A stretch of 64,000 nt of DNA from Artemisia argyi. Its lineage: Eukaryota; Streptophyta; Magnoliopsida; Asterales; Asteraceae. Every line of letters begins with the position of its first letter. Position 1 is the first letter of the stretch. The notes under the pieces are model-generated. The model saw only the letters and a program-made list of their open reading frames with translations. It was not told the DNA's origin and searched no databases. The position numbers were made by a program, and so were the translations under genes. Shown piece by piece: positions 10,154 through 20,530 of this stretch. The DNA is taken from positions 72,272,819 through 72,336,818 of the forward strand of contig CM060686.1 of assembly GCA_030686995.1 (NCBI GenBank), read 5' to 3'.

Positions 10154-12006
10154 ATACACTCTTACCCTACCATCCAAAATAAAACATTATAGGGAATGAA
10201 CATTCCCCTTACACTTGAATTTTTACATACTTTACAATAAACTAATCTAATAACTCGAATTAAGAAAATCAAAACACTTGGAGCACTTTTAAGATTAACG
10301 TACATATGGGGGTAATAAATGATGTTCTTCCCCATTACTCCATAAACAAGTACTTACCCATGAGTCCCAATCGTCCCAAAACAATATGTACAAGGATATG
10401 ACTCGACTTAGCAACCATGTAATCAATTAGAAAGTTAACTTAGGGTTTAACAAATAACAATAATGCACTAAAAATGAGCGCATACACGGAAGGCTAAGGC
10501 GATTTGGGTGTACATTTAAGTGGGGTGTAACAAATTCTTCCTTTAAGTAAGATGCTTAAAGTTAGAAACGAAAAGATAGGCTCGAAGGGGTGTACTAGGG
10601 GTATCGTGTACTAAAAATGAGTACAACGCTAAGGGTGTGGGAAAAATTAGTTGACTTAACTAGCCAAGTAATATGACTTAAATGGTCAAGTAATTATGAT
10701 ACGGGTTTAACACAAGGGTGATCCTAATGCCTCTTATCATGTAGTAAATCCTACCACACGAATGTAGTCTCACTAGCGGTCTCGGGATGCATCACTAACG
10801 CAAGTTCTAGAATCTAAATGCTACCGGTACACTCATAAGCACTAATAATAAATGCTTTTCCTATCAAATCTAAAGGCGAACCTCACATATTTGGGTGGAA
10901 AATTTTTCTGAATATACGGTTATGTGCTAGTCATACAATCTCCTATCCATGAGACGCTTGCTATGGCTAAAGTTTCACTCCTAAATGTTGTAAAAAATTT
11001 TAAATTTGGCGCTAAAATTGCACTAACAAGTATTTCTCATAGTTTTATTACACATCTACCATCAAACAAAACAAACTCAAGCAAAAGTGCATATGTAAGG
11101 TATCATCTTTTTACCCTCCCCTTACACTTAAGATGAACATTGTCCCCAATGTTCAAGTAAAGAATGTAAAAGTGAAAAAGTAAAGAGAATGAAATCAAAT
11201 ACTCCCATGATTCGCTCGGTATGGATTATAGGTTGGCCAGGTTAAATCTTCCTCCAAGAAAATGAACAATCAAAGCTTCCCTTCCAGAATATAAATCATC
11301 TCCTTGTCATACATAACCTGTAAATCCTGACAAAAATAGACAAGACAACCTCGCGTAAAATCGGCGGCATCCTATATAAGTTACTAAATCCTAGAAAACA
11401 AAGTAAGATATAATGCTTGTGGAATGAAGTTTGCAGATTTCCTGGAGATTATAAAACTTAATAATTCACAAAAACCATAAGACTCCGTTAGAAAAACAAA
11501 ACCGGTAAAATTTCCAGATTTTAACTCCTGACGCCGTCAAGAGTAATCCTCTGACGCCGTCAGAATGGACCTGCAGAAATTCTTATGTTAAGTTTCCGGA
11601 AAATTTCTGGAAAAACTTGGTTCTACTTCCTGGAAAATCCTGCAAAACTTCATTATGACTCAATACAAGCATTTGACTCTAACAAATACGAATATACATG
11701 CTCATTTAATATTGTAGAGAATCACGATCGGTTTGTTTCTTAAAAACATATTTGGGGTTTCCCCTTACACTTATCTTTTGCAAAAATACTTCTAGGTGGA
11801 GTTAAGACTAGGCCAAAACAACAAAGTAAAGTATTTCCACATTTTAATTGAGAAACATGATCAACCAACAATAAAAAAAAATAAAACATGCATACGGAAG
11901 CAAATAACAAACAAACAAATAAAAATCACACAAAACATGGGTTGCCTCCCAAGAAGCGTTTTTCTTTATTTACGAGTCTTGTAGCTAGACTCAAGGCTAC
12001 GGGTTA
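9512..12006 (-). other. Element A 3' noncoding region
   Basis: About 2.5 kb between the ORF stop and the 3' LTR, with no supported gene. It is very similar to the corresponding parts of B (44297-46762) and C (50400-52890), although the coding modules just upstream are unrelated. It contains four CCCTTACACTT motifs (9516, 10206, 11119, 11762; AAGTGTAAGGG on the element strand). It also holds a long T-rich tract (10069-10151), a perfect hairpin (11135-11154) and two more TGACGCCGTCA palindromes (11529-11539, 11552-11562). The motif at 9516, a few bases from the LTR, is the likely polypurine tract. Confidence 0.8.
11135..11154 (-). other. Conserved RNA hairpin with GNRA-type tetraloop
   Basis: On the element strand this reads GAACATTG-GGGA-CAATGTTC: an 8-bp perfect stem with a GGGA loop (GNRA class). 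A purine-rich AAGTGTAAGGGGAGGG tract follows at once. The same 20 bases are perfectly conserved at 45908-45927 (B) and 52025-52044 (C). It lies about 850 nt downstream of the ORF stop. A role in RNA packaging, export or priming is possible but not shown. Confidence 0.7.
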
Positions 12007-14538
12007 CTACGTGATACGGGTGAGTTCCTCATTGAGGACATCTTTGGGATCAAACTTAGGTTTCAACTTCCTATCGGTTTCCTTAGTGTGGTATGACCTT
12101 TCAAACTTTTCTCCATCCGGATCATACAAAGTCATTCTAATATGCCATGACCCGTCACCTTCTTTAGGTGGCTTGTCCCACCTCCATTTACACTTATCTC
12201 CCTCTCTTTTCCATTTATTCCTTTCTATGTTGATGGGCATTACGCTTAATAACTCAATCATCTTCCTAAAGACTAAGGGGTCCTCAAAGGGGTCTAGCTC
12301 TTCATCTCTAGCTATGAGTTGTTCTATCGAATGTGTCTTTTCAACAAAGTCTTTTTCTAGATAGAATGGGCATTGAGGTCCTATAAAGTTCCTTTCTATC
12401 CAAGGTCCATATCTAGACGGTCTCCTATTCATCTCTACCCAATGCGGTGTTGGTTCATCATCACAATCATAACTATGCTTCTTTACATTGTACACCGACC
12501 AAGTATCACCTTCACCTACAGCTATCTTGGATTCCTTGCAATCTATCATGGCACTAGCGGTTGCTAAAAATCCTCTTCCTACCAATAATGGGCATGTAGT
12601 GTCACTAACCATGTCTAGGACGTGAAAATCCGCTAATATAGTTAACTTTCCTACGTGAACAACTACATCCTTAATCATTCCAACCGGGTGGGCAATACTC
12701 CCATCCGCTAGCCCTATCAATACCTCCGTTTCCTCTAACTTTCCTAGCTTAAGAGCGGTGAATAAGGATAGGGGAATCAAGTTGAGGCTTGACCCTAAAT
12801 CGGCTAGTGTGTCGAAAGCTTCGGATCTTCCTATCTTACAAGGCAAAACAAATATACCCGGATCATCAAGCTTTTTAGGCAACTTGTTTTGAACGAAGGC
12901 GGTCCCATTTTTACCTAGCTTACACTTCTCATATTTTTCTAGGAGGGCACTATAGTAAGGAGCACGCGCTAAGACATCAATGACGGGTCGTTCAAGGTGA
13001 AGTTCTTTGAATTCATCGTCAAGGTCTTGCGTAAGAGGTGTTTCAACTATGCTTTTGACCGGCTCTATAATGGGTGTTTTATTTGATTGGTCCTTTTGGG
13101 GAACTTGGTTTTGTTTGAAACACGTGCTCGTTGATTTAACCGAGTAGTATTGTGGACACGAAGTGGGTGACGAAACTGAGGATATGGAATTAACGGTTAG
13201 TTTCGGATTCTTGACCGTGTCGCTTGGGAGTGCTCCCATTTCTCGGTCATTGAGAACTTTCAACAATGCATCAATTCTAGTGGTCATCTCGCTTTGCTTT
13301 TGTTTGAAATCGGCTTCAAACTTACATATGCGAGCTTCTTGAGATGCCATGAACATTGACATCAATCCTTCAAGATTGTTGGTACTACCATAGTTGTTAG
13401 AAGGATTGTTGTTGAAATTACGGTTGGATGGTGGACCGTTTGGTTGGTAACGATTAGGCGGATTGGAAGAATTGGGTTGATTTTGTTTCCACCTAAGGTT
13501 TGGGTAATTTTTCCATGAGGGGTTGTATGAATCACCGTAAGGGTTTGGCTCAGGCTTGAAAGTGTACCACTTATCTCCCGCTTCGTCGGTACGCGTGGAT
13601 GCGTAGTCCGCAAAAGCTGTTCCGGGGAGTTCCACACAATCACGAGTGTCATGGGGACCACTACATAATTCGCATGAAGAAGTGATTTTGTTCACTTGGC
13701 TTGAAGGCTTAGGAGCTTCGTAAGATTTCATGAGAAACTTGACTTGGTCCTCAAGTTCCATGATCCTACGGTCGGGAGTGCTAGAGTTGTTCGAAGGCAA
13801 AGATATTGCCTTGACCGTTTTGTTCAAATCACGGGGATCGTTCCAACTTTCGTTGTCATAGAGAGCAAGATCTTCTATGAGTTCCCATGATTGTTCCGCA
13901 CTTAGATCACGTAGCTTACCACCGGCCGATTGGTCAATGGCTCGCCTCGTGGAGATGTCGATATGGTCATAAAAAATTTGGACTTGGAGCCAAAGATCTA
14001 TGCCATGATAAGGGACTTTTTGGAGTAAGTCCTTGAAACGAGTCCATGCTTCATAAAGAGATTCATTTTGACGTTGTTGGAACATCAAGATGTCATTTCT
14101 AAGCTTAGTAGTTCTCGCCGATGGGAAAAATTGAGCAAGGAAACGAGTGGTGAGATCATCCCATGTGGTGATGGATCCCGCGGGTAAACGCTCAAGCCAT
14201 TGACTAGCTTGATCCCGTAGAGAGAATTGGAATAGGCGTAAACGGGTAGTCTCTCTAGTTTCAACACCTAGGTATATGGAATCTACGATTTTGAAAAAGT
14301 CCTTAAGATGTTGGTTTGGATCTTCGGAACGAAGTCCATGGAATGCACATCCGCTTTGCACCAACCGGATGGTGTCGGATCGCAAGGGGGTCACATTGGC
14401 TCCAGTGAGCTCAATGGTGTTTCGGTAGCCTTGGTGGCTAGGTCGGGAGTACTCTCCTAAGGTTCGGGGCCTAAGGGGTTCTAATAGTGGATTTTGTTGT
14501 GGTGGGATGACGGGTTCAAAGATGTTACCACCTTCCAT
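12007..14538 (-). CDS. gag-pro: Gag-retropepsin polyprotein of element A (843 aa, intact)
   Basis: Gag forms the particle that packages element RNA; the retropepsin would cleave the polyprotein. Residues about 90-200 match the plant retrotransposon gag domain (FSLRDQASQWLERLP, FLAQFFP, YEAWTRFKDLLQ). A zinc knuckle at C289, C292, H296 and C301 has the C-X2-C-X3-H-X4-C spacing, one residue shorter than the classic CCHC box. A likely coiled coil follows at 388-430. The aspartic protease spans about 560-675 with an intact D580-L-G-S-S motif. Residues 690-843, including KCKWRWDKPPKEGDGSWHIR, match nothing I recognise. No reverse transcriptase follows. The start at 14538 (MEGGNIFEP) is supported by the same start in C and B. 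The N-terminal half is nearly identical to theirs, whereas everything after the coiled coil is unique to A. Confidence 0.93.
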   Translation of the reverse strand: MEGGNIFEPVIPPQQNPLLEPLRPRTLGEYSRPSHQGYRNTIELTGANVTPLRSDTIRLVQSGCAFHGLRSEDPNQHLKDFFKIVDSIYLGVETRETTRLRLFQFSLRDQASQWLERLPAGSITTWDDLTTRFLAQFFPSARTTKLRNDILMFQQRQNESLYEAWTRFKDLLQKVPYHGIDLWLQVQIFYDHIDISTRRAIDQSAGGKLRDLSAEQSWELIEDLALYDNESWNDPRDLNKTVKAISLPSNNSSTPDRRIMELEDQVKFLMKSYEAPKPSSQVNKITSSCELCSGPHDTRDCVELPGTAFADYASTRTDEAGDKWYTFKPEPNPYGDSYNPSWKNYPNLRWKQNQPNSSNPPNRYQPNGPPSNRNFNNNPSNNYGSTNNLEGLMSMFMASQEARICKFEADFKQKQSEMTTRIDALLKVLNDREMGALPSDTVKNPKLTVNSISSVSSPTSCPQYYSVKSTSTCFKQNQVPQKDQSNKTPIIEPVKSIVETPLTQDLDDEFKELHLERPVIDVLARAPYYSALLEKYEKCKLGKNGTAFVQNKLPKKLDDPGIFVLPCKIGRSEAFDTLADLGSSLNLIPLSLFTALKLGKLEETEVLIGLADGSIAHPVGMIKDVVVHVGKLTILADFHVLDMVSDTTCPLLVGRGFLATASAMIDCKESKIAVGEGDTWSVYNVKKHSYDCDDEPTPHWVEMNRRPSRYGPWIERNFIGPQCPFYLEKDFVEKTHSIEQLIARDEELDPFEDPLVFRKMIELLSVMPINIERNKWKREGDKCKWRWDKPPKEGDGSWHIRMTLYDPDGEKFERSYHTKETDRKLKPKFDPKDVLNEELTRIT

Positions 14539-14686
14539 GATGTCGGATGGTAAAGAGTTACGAACAAAGGCACAAAGAAATAAGATAGACTAAAGAAAAC
14601 CTAAAAATAAAAATAAAATCTTACTAGAAAGGAATCTAGCAAGTAGACCTAATAAAAAGAAATTCTAACCTAGACAATAACTATTC

Positions 14687-14704
14687 CCCAGGATGCGGCG
14701 CCAA
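14687..14704 (-). other. Element A primer binding site (tRNA-Asp type)
   Basis: On the element strand this reads TGGCGCCGCATCCTGGGG, matching the complement of the tRNA-Asp 3' end in the first eight bases and the GGGG block. It sits about five bases inside the 5' LTR. B and C have TGGCGCCGCAGCCCGGGG at the same place. Confidence 0.75.
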
Positions 14705-14709
14705 AAACT

Positions 14710-16047
14710 TGATGCGTGGGAATCGCAACAGGCTTTACCTCTCGAGGGATCTCGAGAAGCTTACAACCCCCACCAGGCAGTGTACCTGATCGTTGTAGTA
14801 TAGTATAGTGACAAGTACCGGGGGATTGATCGTTCAGCTTAGGAATAGTGTCGCTAGGATTAGAAAGCCTAAATTACAAGTTCTAAAGGTGAGGGATGAT
14901 TATTTTTGTATTTTTATATTTTTATGAAAGCAATTAAAATATCGGTTTTTTTTGGAAGAGTGGGCGGAATTAGTTGCTATTCAACTAACCCAAAACTAAG
15001 ATGCAATCAAAATAAAATACTAAAAATGAAAATAAACTAATTTATACTAAGGTTGTGAGCAGTAATTGGAGAAAATGTGTTTACTTAGATTTCACTACTC
15101 CCTAGATATCTTTTACATGTTAATTACTTGTTATAATTGCATGGATGACGGATTGTATTCCTTAATACCATTCATGGGGTGGCATACATAACTCCCCAAT
15201 TCTATGAGCTCTTATCTCCTCCTACACCATGCCCAGCACAACTATAGGGATTGTAAACAGTGGCTCATGCATTAAATACAACCAATAAAGACCTAGTACG
15301 CCTCGGTTCATGTTTCTTAAGACGTTCAAGCATGTTACCATTTGGAGATCTGCCAGTTTTCTTAAGCCTAACATATAAAATCATTCATCCAAGACAAGAA
15401 TAAACAAATAATCAATATCTAGGTTTCATTAGATCTAAGCAAACACAAGAGAGATCTAGCCTAGCATAATGGAATTGAGACAAGAACAAGATATAGACAA
15501 CCAACACATAGACATATTGATTGAATTAGAAGAACACTTATCTCAATTACAATGCAAGGTCTCAAGGGTTTGGAACCCTTGAAAAACCTGTAAAAGTTGC
15601 ACCAAATTCGTCTTTAGGGTTTCTCCAAAACTTCTCTCTTTAATGTGAAAAACTAGAAAACTATATATAGGAAAATCGGGGTGACGGCGTCAAGAACAAG
15701 GGTGTGACGCCGTCATCTCGCCGCCAAATACTTCCTCGGATGGCCTTGATCTACTTCTGACGGCCTGCGTGACGCCGTCATGAGCTACGGATTTTAATTC
15801 TTGGGGTTTGACGCCGTCATGGGTTAACTCTTGACGCCTTCATGTACTGTTCCAGCATGGAAAATTGAGACTTTGCCGTTTTCTTCATTTTTATGCTCCA
15901 AAAACGTCCAAAATGGCTTCTTTTCCAGAATTCACTCTCCAAGTACCTAAAATCACAAAAGGAACGATTTAGGGCAATATTTGATCAAATAAATTCGGAT
16001 TCGGGCTTAAATGACCCCCTAAAAACGGACCATTTTTCGCCTCATCA
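14710..16047 (-). repeat. Element A 5' LTR
   Basis: 1338 bp, TGATGCG...CCTCATCA, followed by the ATGGA target duplication. Palindrome array at 15682-15842, TATA at 15661-15670, tRNA-Asp-like block at 14790-14819, and an inner hairpin CTCGAGGGATCTCGAG at about 14741-14756. Confidence 0.95.
14790..14819 (+). other. tRNA-Asp 5'-half-like block in the LTR (antisense in the element RNA)
   Basis: The + strand contains TCGTTGTAGTATAG, identical to positions 2-15 of plant tRNA-Asp(GUC) as I know it. A 5-bp TATAG duplication follows, then GTGACAAGTACC, close to the tRNA D-arm. In the element transcript it is antisense, in U5, about 80-110 nt from the primer site for the same tRNA. Copies are at 8254-8283, 31554-31583, 49032-49061, 55898-55927 and 57592-57621, with a diverged copy at 137-163. 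It is not a tRNA gene: only the 5' part is present. Confidence 0.75.
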
Positions 16048-16052
16048 ATGGA

Positions 16053-17244
16053 GTGTTTGTTTTATTTATGATGAAAGTATATCTGGAAAGAGAGAAAGGA
16101 GAGATTGTGTGATTATGAAGAGTTTGAGTTGGTAGTCTATTATAAACCAACTATGTATGATGGTTAGTCGATGATATTTTACAAAATATCCCAAATAAAT
16201 CGAATATCGATGAAAATGAAGCATGCATAAATTTTAGTTTAGAAAAATACCTATGGAGAAGAAACAAACTTTGAAATTTTTTTTAGATGCAGGAGATCAG
16301 AGATTGTGTCTAGATTATCGTAGCAACTCATCTTTACCAATCGGAATGAAGCCAGTCTCTAAACGCCATACTTAAAATAACTTAGCTTCAAAATAAATTG
16401 TTTAATGAAGAGTTTAGATGAGTGCAGTAGAAGAAAGGCAAAGTGATTGAGATTTATTTGGAAAGAAGAAATTAGGACTGCAAGCTTTGAAAAGGGAAAT
16501 GATTTAAAGAGTCTAGTTTTTTATTTGCACACTTTATACACTAAACAATTAAAAGTAAGATGTCAATATTGTACAAGTATTTAATACATTGTTTGGTGTG
16601 TCCCAATCAATTGTCAGTGTGTGCAAATAAATTCCCCATTGAAAAACAATGTTTGTTTTGTCAGTGAAAAACATCCTATTTTTTCAGAAAATTTTTCATA
16701 AGAAAATGAAAAAACTGAAAACCCGTTTAGTGACACTTTTTTCAACAATTTTCAAAAAATTTTGAAATTCTCGCTTTCCAAATTTTAACTAGAAAAATGA
16801 AAACCCCAATCTACCATTGTTCACTTTTTTCTCTAAAAAAAAAAAATAAAAAATAAAAACCCTTATCTACCATCTACCGTTAAAGTATCTCATTCTAACC
16901 CTCATAATCATTAGTAACATCTCCACCTTCCATCCTCGTCGTCGCCGTCCACTGTCGCAATCCCAAGTAATCTTTTTAAAAAAGAAAAATATAACTCTAT
17001 CTAACCGAGCTTTTAAAATACTCAACTCTTCTCTAGAAAAGAAAAACCATTCCCTTACTTCCAAGAAATCTAGAAACGGAAAAACAAGAAAATTTTTTTT
17101 ACAACTAAACGCTACTTCTCAAGGAAAAAGCATATCATTGTGATTTGTCTTCTCCATTTTTTTTAACCGAAAAAGAACACTTCATGTTCAAAATGGGCTC
17201 ATAATTGATTTAAATAAAAATTATTTAACTAAAATATTACATCA
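16053..17244. other. Unclassified AT-rich sequence between element A and LTR G
   Basis: About 1.2 kb of noncoding flank, continuous with 6400-8168 before element A inserted. There are A- and T-runs but no domain, inverted-repeat end or promoter that I can support. Confidence 0.5.
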
Positions 17245-18289
17245 TGTCACAACCCATAATTTTTATTAAGGTTATTCCCATTACAATATCTATATAAGGT
17301 ATTTTTCAGGTAAATTTTTTTCTTTATTTCATTTCTCACTACGTTAACTAGCTTACATAGCCCCCTAGACGTGCTCATGCAACCACCAATGCCAAATATC
17401 TCTAAGCTTATACCTTATAAACCTCCTAGTATGTCAAGTCTAAGTTTTAAACATCATTTTACTAAATATTCTATCACTCTAGTATACTATATCTGTAACA
17501 ATTCGCAATTTCAGGTTAACTTTTATTCCCGAAAATTTCACTATTCACTTTTTACTATTCACATTTTACTATTCACTTTTTACTATTCACTTTTCACTAT
17601 TCATCTCAAAAATTTTTATTTCATATTCTCGTAAGTTAAACTATTTTAACGATAATCCGAGAGTTTGACGCTCGTCGGATCATTTCTGCAAAAATCACAA
17701 AGCCGTGTCCGAGATTTACTTTTAGGTTTAAACGTCCTTCCAGCATCCCGATATATGCATAAAACATTATAAACAATAGAAATATGATTTTCTCTCATTT
17801 TAGGACAATTCCAAAAGTTTTGGAATTTTACGTTTTTCAGTTCAGCGTTTTACGCGAATTACGCGTTTTAGACCCGTGTTTCCAGTTTTTAGCAGGGTTT
17901 TAGCACCTGATAGAACCTACCACTCATTTTATATTTTATTATGGAGTATATTGATAAGTTCTAGCATATTTATAAGTTTCATATTTTTTGGATACCTGAT
18001 TTTAAGTTTCATGACTTAATAACTTACCGTTAGCGATTACCGGGACCAAAACTCACTCCGTAAGCTAGATAATACCAAGTTTAAGTACCTAGTCACTCCT
18101 CCCATCATATGAACGTGTATATGATGATTCACCAAGCCTTGGTGGCTTGGTTATAAGCCTTGGACTTTAGGATACTTGTATATTAAGCAAACTTGGTCAC
18201 CAAGGGTTCATTAGATCATTACAAGTGTACATCTTGGCCTCCAAGTTTAGGCAACTTCCTAACACCTTCCTAGCACCTCCTCAAGGCCC

Positions 18290-18297
18290 TATATAAC
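18290..18297 (+). promoter_or_regulatory. Element E LTR TATA box
   Basis: CTATATAA about 800 bp from the LTR start, in a pyrimidine-rich context and followed by a CA-rich leader. The matching box in the 3' LTR is at 21990-21997. G has TATAAATA at 27457-27464 in the equivalent position. Confidence 0.6.
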
Positions 18298-19858
18298 CCT
18301 CTTACCCCTCTTGAAGTCGTTCACAACACAAAACAAACACAAACACTCTTATTTTGATTTCAATCTTCAAGTTACACACCAAAGTTGAAGGCCTAGTTAG
18401 TCTCTACATGAATCAAGAGTTTGTTTGGTGATTCCATGGTTAAATTAAGAGCTACACAAGGTTACTAGGGCTGAAGTTAAATGGTTTTCACAAGGGTTAG
18501 ATCAAGGCTAGCAAGGGTTACAAGAGTTATGGTGAAGGGTTTACAAGATTAGGTTTAGTGTCCTAGTTCTATACTTGACTTCCTTTCTTAAGTGAAAGCC
18601 AAAAGTTGTAAGAAACCCTTATACACTTTCTTGCTCAATATCATTTTCATGCTTATTATGGTTCTTTCATGCTATATATGTTCTTGTTATTGTGTTCATG
18701 ATGTTTAAAAATGGATAAAACGAGTATTGGTATACATATGTTAACTTATGACAAGTAAACAAGCAAACTAGTGATTTTTATGGAAAACCACGACCACAAT
18801 AGTATAACTTTGATATTTGACACTTACTTACTGTTAAAGAGGACTTAACAAGGAAAACATAGCAATTTGAATCACTCAAAATGAGTACACGAGTCAAAAG
18901 TTATGACCATTTGAAGTTAGCGAAACCAAAACGGCAAAACTGCCTAAATAGCATTCTGATCAAATTTTGATTTTGAAAGTCCCACTTCTGGTCCGATTCA
19001 TCAAAAAGTTAAAACACGAAAGTTGTCCGGAACGACGTTTTCATTCAGGAGTAAAGAAGCTCGAGCCCTGAAAACCCTTTACGAGTGAAATATTTTTTCA
19101 AATTCTTAACAGCCCGTTTTAAGTACCAAGTCACTAAATAATAGTTATGTTTTACTAAGACCAAGAGGTCTAATGACCTAAAGCTAAGACCACAACCATG
19201 GCTAAAGCCAAGGTTGAGTCTCAAGACCATGGTAACAATGACCAAGGTCACGGCAAAGCCACGGCTAAAGACCATATAACTTTTAAAGATCAAAAGATTA
19301 TATATATATATATGTGTGTGTGTTATCAAATACTACAATAGTAGGGAGCCTCATGTGAGGAGTTCATTAAGTAAGCCGTCGAGACGAGTTGTGGATTTAC
19401 GAGTTAAAGTGTCCTGGCTCCTCGAACGTTTACTCCATGACTTCTGAATTATGTCGGCCCGAACGGTAGTAAGAGATATACAACCTATACATGTTTCATA
19501 AACCATTTATATTCAACGACTTACACTTTATACTATGTACTACATCATGAACATTATGCAAGACATATATGGGCAATTCTTCGTATTCTTAGACGTTACT
19601 CCAAACCTAAGTCGCAACGTTCTATTATAGGCTGCTCTTAGAGACTTTCGCGATTCGACTACCACTTTCATTTCTCATTACATAGACTTAAGGTGAGTCA
19701 TAGCCCCTACTCTTTTCGTACTTGTTTTAACTCTTGGGGGGGGGGGGGATACATGCTCAACTACTTGCTTACTTGTACAAATACTCAAAACATTTATACT
19801 TGATTGTCTTATACTTGATGGCATTATATTTGATTTCATACATACATGACTGTCTTTT

Positions 19859-19937
19859 ATCTTTGGGAAGTGGCTCCCAGTAAACTTAAATCTTTGGGAA
19901 GTGGCTCCCAGTAATCTTTGGGAAGTGGCTCCCAGTT
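19859..19937. repeat. Three tandem hairpin units in the E LTR
   Basis: Three copies of ATCTTTGGGAAGTGGCTCCC in tandem; each can fold as GGGA-N6-TCCC. The same three copies are in the other LTR at 23631-23707, so the array predates insertion. Confidence 0.85.
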
Positions 19938-20517
19938 GTCTTTGATACATCCTAACATTTGCGAATGTTTGGATACATCATAAAAGTGAGGTCTTCGGAG
20001 ATGAAGTAGAGACTCACTACTAATTGCTTATTTGTCTTGATGAACTTATAGATGTCTTTATTATACTATATGTTAGCAGTGGGTTGTGAACACACAGGTT
20101 ACAAGTCTCTTATGGCGGGACTTGTAACTGAGTGGATTCACGACGCCTTTGCTGTGTGATCATTCTTTAAGGCTTTTCAACTGTTTTAAGACAAACTCTA
20201 TGAACTCACCAACCATTGTGTTGACACTTTAGCATGTTTATCTCAGGTTAGTAAGGCGATAGCTAGTGCGTGGAACTTAGAGTCAAGCTGCATATTCTGA
20301 AGACTTACGCTTTTATCATTTACCATTCAAAACACTTGTATACATTTATGTATCATACTTTGGAATCTCATGTTTGTAACTTTGAATTCATTAATCGAAT
20401 GGTAACTTTTCAAAACGTCTCATTTAGAGTTCGTTTTCTATAACTTGTACTTCGTATTATGAAGTAGCACCCTAATGACACAGTCTTCCGCTGCGGTATT
20501 TTGGGGGTGTTACAGAT

Positions 20518-20530
20518 TGGTACCAGAGCC
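20518..20530 (+). other. Element E primer binding site (tRNA-iMet type)
   Basis: TGGTACCAGAGCC, three bases after the LTR, differs at one position from the plant initiator tRNA-Met site TGGTATCAGAGCC. Confidence 0.85.

Larger units (their letters stand above)
8174..16047 (-). mobile_element. Element A: complete non-autonomous Ty3/Gypsy-like (TR-GAG-type) retrotransposon
   Basis: Two 1338-bp LTRs flank 5198 bp of interior. The 5-bp target duplication ATGGA lies at 8169-8173 and 16048-16052. I counted three differences between the LTRs, so the insertion is recent. The interior holds a tRNA-Asp-type primer site beside the right LTR, one intact gag-retropepsin ORF (12007-14538), and 2.5 kb of noncoding sequence up to the left LTR. 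There is no reverse transcriptase, RNase H or integrase. It must rely on a helper element for replication and integration (inference). The intact ORF and near-identical LTRs make it the best candidate here for recent mobility. Confidence 0.93.
17494..20514 (+). repeat. Element E 5' LTR
   Basis: TGTAACAATTCGC to GGGGGTGTTACA. A short tandem block of TTTTTACTATTCAC units is at about 17540-17600. The TATA box is at 18290-18297 (CTATATAA), leaving about 2.2 kb of R plus U5. Three copies of a small hairpin unit are at 19859-19937. The AT tract at 19299-19313 is only about 15 bp here. Small ORFs inside, such as 19045-19329 on the minus strand, have no domain. Confidence 0.93.

Noticed and set aside
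11888..12364. 158-codon ORF on the + strand
   Set aside because: It is antisense to the end of the intact element A gag-protease ORF and shows no domain.
14790..14819. Possible tRNA-Asp gene
   Set aside because: Only the 5' part is present, with a 5-bp duplication; there is no anticodon arm, no B box and no 3' half, so it is not a tRNA gene.
19045..19329. Small conserved minus-strand ORF repeated in both E LTRs (also 22746-22994)
   Set aside because: Its conservation only reflects the LTR duplication; the protein has no recognisable features and its start region varies with the microsatellite.
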